NCBI GenBank assembly: GCA_003674045.1
Contig: PENC01000031.1
Location: 1-64,000 of the forward strand
From: Streptomyces griseocarneus
GTDB taxonomy: Bacteria; Actinomycetota; Actinomycetes; Streptomycetales; Streptomycetaceae
Length of the DNA: 64,000 nt
Direction: 5' to 3'
Shown one piece after another: positions 16,953 through 25,131 of the stretch. Both the position numbers and the translations under genes were made by a program. Within the stretch, counting starts at the first letter, position 1; each line of letters begins with the position of its first letter. The notes beneath the pieces are model-generated. The model was not told the DNA's origin. It ran no database searches and was given only the letters and a program-made list of their open reading frames with translations.

Positions 16953-17317
16953 TCACCGAGTTCGACCACATCCAGCTGGCGGCCCCCGCGGGCACCGAGG
17001 ACCTCCTGCGCACCTTCTACATCGACGCGCTCGGCATGCGGGAGATCCCGAAGCCACCTGCCCTCGCGGCCCGGGGCGGGTGCTGGTTCGCCGTCGGCGA
17101 CGGTCATGTGCAACTGCACCTGGGCATCGAGGAACACTTCCGTCCGGCAGCCAAGGCCCACCCCGGCCTCCGCGTCATCGGCATCGACGCTTTCGCCGCC
17201 TGGCTCGCGGCACACGGCGCCCCCGTCGTCTGGGACGACAGCCTCCCCGAATGCCGCCGCTTCTTCAGCGAGGACCCCGTCGGCAACCGCCTGGAGTTCC
17301 TCGAAACCCACCTCTGA
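16949..17317 (+). CDS. VOC-fold protein 2
   Basis: 122 residues: FDHIQLAAPAGTEDLLRTFY, GGCWFAVGDGHVQLHLGIEE and DPVGNRLEFLE give the H/H/E pattern of VOC metalloproteins. It is paralogous to the protein at 9657. Its start overlaps the ArsR stop, and the pair behaves as one operon. Reaction unknown. Confidence 0.82.
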   Translation: MITEFDHIQLAAPAGTEDLLRTFYIDALGMREIPKPPALAARGGCWFAVGDGHVQLHLGIEEHFRPAAKAHPGLRVIGIDAFAAWLAAHGAPVVWDDSLPECRRFFSEDPVGNRLEFLETHL

Positions 17318-17520
17318 CGGTCGACCGCGCTTTTCCCGCCCCATTTCTTTGTTGAAACACGACATCGGGCCTTGCGTCCTTATGCCCTCGCCTTTCCTCC
17401 ACTGCGCGGGCTGTGTTCCGCCACTGACACCCCTGGGCGGCACTCGCCTCCTCCATCTCCCCGCCGCCCAGGGGCCCATTTCCGGCAACAACTCCTCACG
17501 GACAGGGAGGACACATACCC

Positions 17521-17907
17521 ATGCGCCTCCTCCGCGGCTCTGCCACCTCCGTCGCTCCGGCTGGAGGCTCTGTGGTCCGGGCAGTGCCTCCGGAAGCGGG
17601 GCATGCTCTTCTCTGCGTACGCCTGGTCCTGGACGACGGCCTTGAACGCCTCTATCTGCTCGGCGATCCGGACAACTATCCGGCGGCGATGGCACAACAC
17701 GCCGTCTACGACCCGTACGTGCACCTCGTCTATCTCCTCGCCCACCAGGGCTACGACGCCTCCTGGCTCTCCCGCTTCACCGGGCTGCCGCTGATCGCCG
17801 CCGACCGTATCGTCGAAGCCGCCGCGCTCGCACAAGCCCCGCTCGTCGGCACACAGGGCTTTCCGGCTGAGCAACCCCGCAACCGAGCACGCCCCCACCG
17901 GAGGTGA
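17521..17907 (+). CDS. Small protein family A, copy 2
   Basis: 128 residues with GGGAGGA upstream. The segment AVYDPYVHLVYLLAHQGYDA then SWLSRFTGLPLIAADRI is a clear paralogue of 15140. Here the N-terminal half has hydrophobic strands (ALLCVRLVLDDGLERLYLLG) and lacks the Cys cluster. Unknown function; both copies lie in module 2 with metal-homeostasis genes. Confidence 0.6.
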   Translation: MRLLRGSATSVAPAGGSVVRAVPPEAGHALLCVRLVLDDGLERLYLLGDPDNYPAAMAQHAVYDPYVHLVYLLAHQGYDASWLSRFTGLPLIAADRIVEAAALAQAPLVGTQGFPAEQPRNRARPHRR

Positions 17908-17912
17908 CCCCC

Positions 17913-18011
17913 ATGCACGTCCTCCACGCTCCTCGCCCCGCGCGCCCGCGCAGCCGTGCACACCCTCCTCCACGGGGTCGTCCGACCTGTGGTCGAATGA
18001 CCGGCCGCTGA
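17913..18011 (+). CDS. Short basic ORF, 32 residues
   Basis: ATG five bases after GGAGGTGA, the same site as before the 53-residue gene at 15549 and in the same position after its small-protein neighbour. The Arg/Pro-rich product (MHVLHAPRPARPRSRAHPPP) shows little protein-like pattern, so it may be a degraded copy. Confidence 0.3.
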   Translation: MHVLHAPRPARPRSRAHPPPRGRPTCGRMTGR

Positions 18012-18069
18012 CCTGCGTCCCGGCGTCCGCGATTCGCAGACACCACCTGTACGGTGGCAGGCTGCCCCC

Positions 18070-18813
18070 ATGCCGATAGATCACGAGGAACGGGAACAGG
18101 CGCTGGAAGCCGCGGAGGAACTGCTGCTGGCGAAGTACAGTGGCGGGCGTGCCTGGCTGGACCCCGTCCACGCGCTGCACGCCGTACGCGCGGCCGCCCA
18201 CGGCCACGACGTCGACGGCCGGGAGACTCCCGAAGTGTCGGCCGAGGACCTGCTCGCCGCGCTCACCCGGCTCGACGAGGCGCGGGCCGCCCTCGACACC
18301 CTGGAGCGTGACCTGACCCGCGCCGCACGCGCCCGCAAAGCCTCCTGGCAGGACATCGCCGGTGCCCTCGGGCTCGCCTCCCGCAGCAGCGCCGAAAGCC
18401 GCCATACCCGCCTGGAACGCTCTGCCACCACCTACCGGGCCGACCGCCACCCTGAGCACCGCCGCGTCGAACGCGCTCGCGAGCGGGCCGCCGACACCTG
18501 GTGCCGCGAGAACGAGGACCGGCTCCGCGTCGCCGCACTGCGCCTGGCCGACGCCGCGCCCTCCTGGCCGCAACTGGCCCGCGCCACCGACGACGGCCGT
18601 CGGCTCGCCACCGCGGCCGCCGAACTCGACGGTCCCGCCCTCGCCGACCGGCTACGCCGCCTTCAGCTCATCCTCGACGCCCGCCACACCGACCTCCCCA
18701 CCGGCGACGCCGCCACTGCCCGCACCGAGGCCCTGGCCCTCATGGACGAACTCCGCACCGTCCGTCACAGCCTGCCCCACCCGGGCGCCGAACGGCCCGG
18801 ACACGCCCGATAG
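18070..18813 (+). CDS. HTH-like hypothetical protein
   Basis: 247 residues, charged and mostly helical. The central part (KASWQDIAGALGLASRSSAE) looks like a helix-turn-helix of the type in Streptomyces proteins annotated as HSP18-type regulators. A second, degenerate copy (APSWPQLARATDDGRR) may lie near residue 165. No membrane or signal sequence. A perfect-stem terminator lies about 100 nt downstream. Confidence 0.6.
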   Translation: MPIDHEEREQALEAAEELLLAKYSGGRAWLDPVHALHAVRAAAHGHDVDGRETPEVSAEDLLAALTRLDEARAALDTLERDLTRAARARKASWQDIAGALGLASRSSAESRHTRLERSATTYRADRHPEHRRVERARERAADTWCRENEDRLRVAALRLADAAPSWPQLARATDDGRRLATAAAELDGPALADRLRRLQLILDARHTDLPTGDAATARTEALALMDELRTVRHSLPHPGAERPGHAR

Positions 18814-18921
18814 GACCGCTGGACCTGCGGTTCCTCGCGCTGAGACAGCTCCCGGCAGCTCTGACACGGAGGCGTACCAGGTCCGTCGCGCGCCGCTCGA
18901 CGCCTGCGTCCCGGCCTGCCC

Positions 18922-18949
18922 GACTGCCCGGCAGCGTCGCCGGGCAGTC
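18922..18949 (+). terminator. Intrinsic hairpin
   Basis: GACTGCCCGGC and its exact complement form an 11-bp stem around a 6-nt loop, downstream of the HTH-like gene. Confidence 0.7.
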
Positions 18950-19047
18950 ACCCCATCGAGTGGTTGTATTCCGAAGGGCTTTCGAGTTCTCCCTGCATAG
19001 GGTCGAATTTCCTTGAGGTCGGGAATGCCGTGTAAGGGCGGTATTCC

Positions 19048-21366
19048 TTGGGCCGGGCACTGCGGCAGCACATGGGGGGCGCCATGCGCACGGCGGCATC
19101 CGAGAGCTCGTTCGCGATCACCGCGCCCGCGGGCGGTGCGGTCCTCAGCGGGCCGATGGTCCTCCAGGTCTCGCTGGGGGATCTGATCGGGGTCGACAGT
19201 GTCGAGTATCTGCTCGGTGGGCGGCAGATGTACGCCGACGGGGAGCTGGTGCTGCCGCGCCGTGACGGCCCGTCGTACGAGCTGGACTGGCACACGGCGA
19301 ACTGGTTCGACGGGCAGGCCGGTGTCGAGGCCGTCGCCCGGGACAGCCGGGGAGACATCATCGGGCGGACCGCGCTCGTGCCGTTCACGATCGCCAACGG
19401 CATCGCCAATGTCCGTATGGTCTCGCCCGACCCCACCACCACGCTGAGCGGGACGGTTCCGTGGACCTTGCAGACCGACAACGCGGTTGTGGCCGGCGGC
19501 CCGCAGTTCCACTGGTGGCACTACTACGTGGACGGCAAGGACGTCCCGCTGGAGTTCGACCAGGCGCAGCGGCACACGCACATGCTGGACACGACCAGGC
19601 TGCGCAACGGCCCGCACGAGCTGTGGGTCTTCCTCGAACTCGCGGATGCCCGCTTTGCCCCCTATCCCGTGCTGGGCGGGGCACTTGTCACCGTGAATGT
19701 GGACAACGGCCACACGCCCATGGAGTTGCGCGCGAACTTCAAGGACGTCTTCCTGGTGCCGGACGAGACGGTCGGTCTGACAGCCCGGCTCGTCCACACC
19801 GACGGTATCGAGGTCCCGGCCACCGCCACGTACACCAGCTCCGACCCGGACATCGCGGCGGTCGGTACGACGGGTGAGGTGACGGCGCGGGCGGAAGGGT
19901 TCGCCGACATCACGGCCTCCTCGGACGGCTTCACCGCGGTGACGCGGGCGGCCGTCCGCAGTCGGCACGACTTTCCGCACTTCTCCCGCACCGGCGGGAT
20001 CACCGATGAGTACGGGCCGGATTCGATGATCGTGCGGACGATGATGTTCACCTCTCCGGACCAGTTCACCGACCCGCGCAACCCCGGCCTCCTGGAGCAC
20101 ATGCGCCAGGCGGCGGTGAACGCGCTGGACACCGGTTTTTACGCGACCCCGGCAGACGGCGCGACCCGGGACTTCGAGCAATGGAAGAACGACACCGACC
20201 GGGCCTTCCGAGCCATCACAGACCTCGGCCTCAACGTCTACCTCACGGGCGACTCCTTCGCCCGGACAGCTCCTGAGCTCCACGACAGCATCTGTGAGAG
20301 CACGGACCCCGCGGTGTGCCCGCAGCCCACGTCACAGGAGAAGATCAGGTACGCGTTGTCCTGGGCCGCCGACACCCCGCAGGTCCTGGGCATCGACATG
20401 GTCGACGAGATCGACGGCCAGTGGGGTGACACGCCCACTCCCACCGACGGCCGATGGAGCAGCAGACAGCCTCCGCTGCCGGACGACGCGTTCATCAGGC
20501 TCATGGCAATCATGAACTCGGTCACCCGGCCACCCGTCACCTGGACCTGCCTGGGCGGCTCACCTCTGCGGAACGTCAAGAACTGGACGGGCAACCCCGC
20601 GTTCTCCGACTACAACGGCATCTACCACGCCATCCGGGCGATGCGCCGGGCCTACCCGTCCGGACCGTCCCTCTGGGAGATCGTCGACGGGATGGACTTC
20701 TCGACCATCGAGCGCCGGGACGCGTACCTGCCCCATGCGCCGAGCCTCTTGGTGGTCAGTGTCGCCGGGCCGGACTACGTCAAGAAGGGGCCGGGCAACC
20801 ACTACACCGCGGGCCAGGACATCCTGATCAACCAGGGTACTCATGCGCCGGACGTGGCCGCACAGATCGTCCACGCCCACATCCGCGGCATGGCCGGCGT
20901 GCGCGTGTTCCCCTACGACAACACCGCCATCCTGCGGGACGTCCGCGCCAGGACCCCACCGGGCAGCCCCGAGGAGCTTTCGACGGGGGCCGCTCCCGAC
21001 GGAGCCGGTGTGTCACGCTGGGCGTCGATGTCGGACGCCTTCAACCTCGGCCAGGAACTGGAGGCCAACCTCCTGCAGCCCCGGACACACGCACCCGACC
21101 TGGGCGAGATGGTCGTCACCGGGGCACGCAAGGGCCCGGACAAGACGCTGCTGATGGCCCTCAACATCTCCGCCATGCCGCAGGACGTCACCGTCGACCT
21201 GACGCCCTACGGACTGGCACTGACGATCCGCCGCACCGTACTGCTCGGCGCATCGGGGTACGCATCCATCACCCAGCCGTGGACACCGTCCAGCACTGTG
21301 ACTCTCCCTCCCGGCGCAGCCGCATTCTGGGAGATCCCGCACGGGATCGCCGCGGACGTGTCTTGA
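19048..21366 (+). CDS. Multidomain protein with Big_2-like domain, possible glycoside hydrolase
   Basis: Up to 772 residues; starts at TTG 19048 or ATGs at 19072 and 19084 are possible. The N-terminal 220 residues are beta-rich. Residues about 227-300 form a bacterial Ig-like (Big_2) domain (DPDIAAVGTTGEVTARAEG). A long region then has a TIM-barrel flavour (DLGLNVYLTGDSFA, VLGIDMVDEIDGQWG, IRGMAGVRVFPYDN), and the last 80 residues look like a C-terminal beta-sandwich. No signal peptide is evident, which is odd for such a layout. Catalytic class not recognised. Confidence 0.7.
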   Translation: MGRALRQHMGGAMRTAASESSFAITAPAGGAVLSGPMVLQVSLGDLIGVDSVEYLLGGRQMYADGELVLPRRDGPSYELDWHTANWFDGQAGVEAVARDSRGDIIGRTALVPFTIANGIANVRMVSPDPTTTLSGTVPWTLQTDNAVVAGGPQFHWWHYYVDGKDVPLEFDQAQRHTHMLDTTRLRNGPHELWVFLELADARFAPYPVLGGALVTVNVDNGHTPMELRANFKDVFLVPDETVGLTARLVHTDGIEVPATATYTSSDPDIAAVGTTGEVTARAEGFADITASSDGFTAVTRAAVRSRHDFPHFSRTGGITDEYGPDSMIVRTMMFTSPDQFTDPRNPGLLEHMRQAAVNALDTGFYATPADGATRDFEQWKNDTDRAFRAITDLGLNVYLTGDSFARTAPELHDSICESTDPAVCPQPTSQEKIRYALSWAADTPQVLGIDMVDEIDGQWGDTPTPTDGRWSSRQPPLPDDAFIRLMAIMNSVTRPPVTWTCLGGSPLRNVKNWTGNPAFSDYNGIYHAIRAMRRAYPSGPSLWEIVDGMDFSTIERRDAYLPHAPSLLVVSVAGPDYVKKGPGNHYTAGQDILINQGTHAPDVAAQIVHAHIRGMAGVRVFPYDNTAILRDVRARTPPGSPEELSTGAAPDGAGVSRWASMSDAFNLGQELEANLLQPRTHAPDLGEMVVTGARKGPDKTLLMALNISAMPQDVTVDLTPYGLALTIRRTVLLGASGYASITQPWTPSSTVTLPPGAAAFWEIPHGIAADVS

Positions 21367-21402
21367 CAACGCTCGTGCGTCTTCGTGGTTCTCGACATGT
21401 GC

Positions 21403-21455
21403 AGCACCTCGTTGGGCGAGGCGTCTGCGCGGACACAGGCCACTGCCCCCGCACG
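21403..21455 (+). ncRNA. Truncated M-box 3 (5' half only)
   Basis: GCACCTCGTTGGGCGAGGCG and GGACACAGGCCACTGCCCC match the first part of the other M-boxes. The GTCGAGAGACGCC segment and everything 3' of it are missing. No palindromic operator or transporter accompanies it. A remnant. Confidence 0.65.
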
Positions 21456-21724
21456 CCTCCCTCTGCCCGCAGGGCTCCCGAGCATGCTGTGCGGTTGTAT
21501 CTGTGCCTCCTCCGTCCGCGACCGGGTACGCCCTGCCCGGAGAGCATTGTGCGCATCCAACTGACATGGCCTGACACCGCCGACGCGTGCGTCACCCCCG
21601 TTCTGGATGCGGCAGACGCTCGAGGACCCTGTGCAGGATCCGCGGCACGGTCCCGGCCGCACCCCTGTTCCCGCAGTTTTCCGGCCTGACCGTGCACCGA
21701 GGCCCGGGAGGATTCGTGGCGTGA
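21456..21724. other. Intergenic, no gene recognised
   Basis: Sequence between the truncated M-box and the 3' end of NRAMP-2; no convincing ORF or RNA element. Confidence 0.4.
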
Positions 21725-21763
21725 CAGGCCGACTTGTCCCTCCACAGTGGACGCGTCGGCCTG
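21725..21763 (-). terminator. Hairpin downstream of NRAMP-2
   Basis: CAGGCCGAC pairs with GTCGGCCTG around a 21-nt loop, about 25 nt past the NRAMP-2 stop. Confidence 0.45.
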
Positions 21764-21787
21764 CCGTGCCCTTGCCGGGCGGGACTG

Positions 21788-23536
21788 TCAGTTCCCGGTG
21801 GCCAGTTGGGTGATCCTGACGATGACCAGGATGACGGCAAGGACCAGGTATCCGCGCAGGGTGATCAGCCCTGCCTTGCGCAGCGGTGAGAACTTCGGCC
21901 GCGTCAGGGCGGACAGTGGAGGTGTACGCCAGACCATCCGGTCGGCCTCCAGCCGGGCCTTGAGACCGGCCTTGTCCGGTGGCGGTACGGCCACCCTGCC
22001 GTGGTCGGCTGCGCGGAACCGTGCGGCGGCCTCCGCCGCGGCGATCCGGGACTCGTGGCGCGACCGCAGGGCGACGAGAGTGCCGCCGACGAGACCGAGG
22101 GCCGCACCGGAGGCGAAGCCGGTCTCCAGCTGCGCCGTGGTCAGGCCGGGGAAGAACGTGGCCGCGGTCAGTGCCAGCGAGAGCAGTACCAGGCACCAGA
22201 CGATGACGCCGGCCACGATGTTCTGCCTGACACTGTTCACCCAAGGTCCCAGCACAGGGCGGTCGTTGCACAGCAGGACCAGGAAGACGGTCGCCGATGG
22301 GAGCAGCACCCCTGCCAGCGCCTGTACCCCTTGGGTGATCAGTCCCTGGACGTGGTCGTCGGAGACGAGGGTGATGGTCGCGGCGATGCCGATCAGGAAC
22401 GCGTAGCCGACGTAGAACAGCGGGGCCTCGGAGACCTTCCAGTGCAGCGAGTGCCGCTTCTTGAAGGTGTCCCCGAGCGTGTAGGTGGTGGCAAGTCCCA
22501 CGGCGTTGGCGCCGATGAGGGCGGCGTCCAGCAGGACGATCGCGAACAGCGTCCCCAGTGCCGATCCTCCGTGCTCGCGCAGCCCGTCCGCCACGCCCGC
22601 GGCGTCGCTGAACTGGCCTGCCAGGTCCGTGCCGTGGAAGACGAAGGCAGAGGTCGCCATGATGGCGACGGCCCCGGCCATGACCACTGCGATGCCGATC
22701 CACAGGTCGGCGCGCTCGTAGCGGATCCAGCGCGGGGTGATGCGCTTGTCGACCACGTTGGACTGCTGGAAGAACAGCTGCCAGGGCGCCACCGTGGTGC
22801 CGACGATGGCAACGATGACCAGCAGCAGTGTCGAGTCGAGTCCGCCGGGGAACTGCGGGATGAGCCCCTGCGCGGTCGTTCCGAGCTTGGGGTGGGCCAT
22901 CAGTGCCATGGGGAACATGATCACGTTCACTGCGATGAGCAGGAACAGGAACCGCTCCCAGCGCCGGAAGGACCCGCCGGCCACCACGGCGAACAGCAGC
23001 ACGGCGGCCAGCGGCACTGCGACGTAGTTCGGTATCCCGAAGTAGCCGAGGGCCTGCGAGACCCCGATGAACTCCGTCACGATCGTGAGCGCGTTGACCA
23101 GGAAGAGATCGCCGACGCTGAACGCGCCCCAGAACTTGCCGAAGCGCTCGAAGATCAGCCGCGCGTGCCCGACCCCGGAGACCGCGCCGAGCCGGACCAC
23201 CATCTCCTGGTTGACGTAGAGCACCGGAATCAGCAGCGCCAGTGTCCACATCAGCTTCATGCCGTAGTTCTGGCCGGCCTGGGCGTACGTCGCCACGCCG
23301 CCCGCGTCGTTGTCGCCGACCATCACGATCAGCCCCGGCCCCATGATCACCAGCAGCGTCCGCAGCCGGTGCCCCCAGGAGGCCCGTCGGCCGGTGTCGT
23401 GCCGGCCGATCGTGCCCAGCGCACCGACAATGTCCCCGGTGTGGGCGCTGTCCAGCACGGCCGTGCCGCCCGGTGCGGCACTCTGCTCCTTCCCGGGATC
23501 CGGCCCCGGGTCCGGACGCACAGTGTCGTAGTACAT
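21788..23536 (-). CDS. NRAMP-family divalent metal transporter 2 (probable Mg2+ uptake)
   Basis: 582 residues. TM1 reads GPGLIVMVGDNDAGG (residues about 66-80) and TM6 VAPWQLFFQQSNVVDKR, as in NRAMP-1 and unlike the DPGN and MPH of Mn/Fe NRAMPs. The N-terminal motif VLDSAHTGDIVGALGT is shared with NRAMP-1. A GGAGG site lies upstream of the ATG. M-box 4 and palindrome 3 precede it on the same strand, with about 330 nt between M-box and start. Confidence 0.85.
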   Translation of the reverse strand: MYYDTVRPDPGPDPGKEQSAAPGGTAVLDSAHTGDIVGALGTIGRHDTGRRASWGHRLRTLLVIMGPGLIVMVGDNDAGGVATYAQAGQNYGMKLMWTLALLIPVLYVNQEMVVRLGAVSGVGHARLIFERFGKFWGAFSVGDLFLVNALTIVTEFIGVSQALGYFGIPNYVAVPLAAVLLFAVVAGGSFRRWERFLFLLIAVNVIMFPMALMAHPKLGTTAQGLIPQFPGGLDSTLLLVIVAIVGTTVAPWQLFFQQSNVVDKRITPRWIRYERADLWIGIAVVMAGAVAIMATSAFVFHGTDLAGQFSDAAGVADGLREHGGSALGTLFAIVLLDAALIGANAVGLATTYTLGDTFKKRHSLHWKVSEAPLFYVGYAFLIGIAATITLVSDDHVQGLITQGVQALAGVLLPSATVFLVLLCNDRPVLGPWVNSVRQNIVAGVIVWCLVLLSLALTAATFFPGLTTAQLETGFASGAALGLVGGTLVALRSRHESRIAAAEAAARFRAADHGRVAVPPPDKAGLKARLEADRMVWRTPPLSALTRPKFSPLRKAGLITLRGYLVLAVILVIVRITQLATGN

Positions 23537-23735
23537 GTCACTACCTCCTGGAACTGTGAACGGGCATACGTGGGCCGTCCTCTATGAGGACATGGCGAAA
23601 AAACCTCATGAGGACAGAGGAAAAGCGCGTGACGGCACGGCGGACGGCAGGCCGGAAGCAGAAAACGACGAACGGCCGTTTACCGGAGCGCTGAATTCAC
23701 GCCATATGCACGTGCGTTACACGTGCGAAACGAGT

Positions 23736-23798
23736 TCAGAGGAGCACCGTGGTGCGCCTGGAGCCGGAGCGGCACCGCCTATCACCGTCAGGACTCAT
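23736..23798 (-). CDS. Possible 20-codon leader ORF after M-box 4
   Basis: An ATG after GGGGGTGGTCAGG opens 20 codons, rich in Arg and Ser (MSPDGDRRCRSGSRR). It occupies the place of the conserved leader ORFs but does not share their sequence. Confidence 0.25.
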   Translation of the reverse strand: MSPDGDRRCRSGSRRTTVLL

Positions 23799-23866
23799 CC
23801 TGACCACCCCCAATCCAGCACGCGCCGACGACCCCGGAACGAGGGGAAGTCGGCCTTCCCTGGACG

Positions 23867-24039
23867 ACACCCTCCACGTGAGAGCTTCGGCACTGCACGG
23901 CGTATCCCCACCTTGCGGGCGGGAAGCCACTTGGGGTCACCCCTTAAGCCGAGGAGACCTGTCCTGACCCTGGGCGTCTCTCGACGTCGTCGGGTCAGTG
24001 GCCTGTATCCGTGCAGACGCCTCACCGAACGAGGTGTCT
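23867..24039 (-). ncRNA. M-box 4 (ykoK-type Mg2+ riboswitch), upstream of NRAMP-2
   Basis: On the minus strand the same core appears: ACACCTCGTTCGGTGAGG, GGATACAGGCCACTGACCC, GACGTCGAGAGACGCC, TTAAGGGGTGA, AAGTGGCT and GTGCCGAAGCTCTCACG. The outer helix pairs ACACCT with AGGGTGT. The 3' end diverges slightly from copies 1, 2 and 5. Confidence 0.87.
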
Positions 24040-24066
24040 ATTTTCAGCCACCAAGGACGCTACCTT

Positions 24067-24086
24067 ACTTGCGCCGACGCGCAAGT
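24067..24086 (-). promoter_or_regulatory. Palindromic operator 3, 5' of M-box 4
   Basis: Perfect ACTTGCG-N6-CGCAAGT about 30 nt upstream of the M-box. On the minus strand TTGCGC and TAGCGT downstream could be the -35 and -10. Confidence 0.72.
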
Positions 24087-24133
24087 GAACGCGATGCCAA
24101 GAACTCCCCATAAAACGATGGTCATTTGCAGGT

Positions 24134-24157
24134 GCCCCTGCGCTCGGGCGCAGGGGC
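24134..24157 (+). terminator. Short hairpin upstream of the cold-shock-like gene
   Basis: GCCCCTGCG and CGCAGGGGC form a 9-bp stem with a 6-nt loop about 200 nt before the next start. It may be a terminator or a leader structure. Confidence 0.35.
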
Positions 24158-24358
24158 GTGCGCCGGGCAAGGTCATCATGATCGAAGGCCTCCCGGTCGG
24201 CGGAGCCGCTTCGTGCCTGCGGACGCCGGGACGTGGCTGCGGGGTATCGACGGCTGTAGCCGAGTTGATGCATTCACCCCGGGTGCGCATCGCGAAGGGC
24301 GGGAATGTCCCTGTGGTGAACAACAGTGCGCACAGGCGCCGGGGTTGGAAGGAGAAAG

Positions 24359-24592
24359 ATGGCTGACAGGGTCAGCGGCGTGATCCGGTGGTACAACCAA
24401 GCCCGGGGCATCGGATATATCGACGGGGACGACGGTCGTGAGGTGAGGGTGGACAGCCGGGTCATCGAGGACGCGACCTTCGTCGTCGAGGGCATGCGGG
24501 TGACGTACGTGCCCGTGGAGGACGAAAACGGCTGGCACGCGGAGCACCTGAACATCGCCAGGCGATCGCAGGGAACCGCCCGGCACGAGTGA
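24359..24592 (+). CDS. Divergent cold-shock-domain protein
   Basis: 77 residues; GAAGGAG lies four bases before the ATG. SGVIRWYNQARGIGYIDGDD matches the start of cold-shock domains (KWFN..KGFGFI), and the C-terminal strands end AEHLNIARR. The RNA-binding RNP1 motif is altered (RGIGYI), and the RNP2-like VFVH is replaced by VRVD, so nucleic-acid binding may be weakened. It lies between the divergently arranged NRAMP-2 and NRAMP-3 units. Confidence 0.72.
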   Translation: MADRVSGVIRWYNQARGIGYIDGDDGREVRVDSRVIEDATFVVEGMRVTYVPVEDENGWHAEHLNIARRSQGTARHE

Positions 24593-24615
24593 ATCGCACG
24601 CCGGCCGGCATCCGG

Positions 24616-24653
24616 CGGAGGGGGTGGACGGGCATGCCCGTCCACCCCCTCCG
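24616..24653 (+). terminator. 38-nt perfect palindrome after the cold-shock-like gene
   Basis: CGGAGGGGGTGGACGGGCA is followed directly by its exact complement, a 19-bp stem without spacer. Confidence 0.7.
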
Positions 24654-24955
24654 TGATGGTGGAGAGTCTCGCGGCCGACGCCCCGGACTCGGCTCGCCGC
24701 GGATTCGAGGGCCTGGGCGGGCCGTGGCCGTATTCCTCGGCCTGGAAGTCGCGAGGCGGGCGCCACGCGGCGGGCCGAAGCGCGGGCCGAGCGCCCGGGT
24801 CTGCACCCGCGAGCGGTTGCCGTGGCCGATGGCGAGCTGCTGTTGCATACGCACAGGCAAGAGATCCTGAAGCTCTGCAGGGAAGTGGACTCCGAACCGC
24901 TGTCGCCCCGCCGTTCGGTGGGCGAAAATTCGAAATCGGCGGACTTTCTGATTCG
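24654..24955. other. Intergenic, no gene recognised
   Basis: Open frames are present, for example MADGELLLHTHRQEILKLCR near 24822, but no ribosome site or family supports them. Confidence 0.35.
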
Positions 24956-24975
24956 ACTTGCGCGCGTGCGCAAAT
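24956..24975 (+). promoter_or_regulatory. Palindromic operator 4, upstream of NRAMP-3
   Basis: ACTTGCG-N6-CGCAAAT, one mismatch from the consensus palindrome. No M-box follows; NRAMP-3 begins 156 nt downstream. Confidence 0.65.
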
Positions 24976-25131
24976 TTATGAATGGTCTTCTGCGTAAGCC
25001 GAGTTCAGCCGGGCTCCCTGCCGTGGATCGCCCCACTCTCCCCTTCTGCGCCCCGTCGTCGGTACGCCCGGGCCGTCCTGGTTCCCTGGGCTGCCCCCGT
25101 CCCTCTTCAGGCCTGTGTTGGAGGCTGCCTC

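Noticed and set aside
24134..24358. Riboswitch or RNA thermometer before the cold-shock-like gene
   Set aside because: Only a short hairpin is visible; no known cold-shock leader pattern could be recognised.
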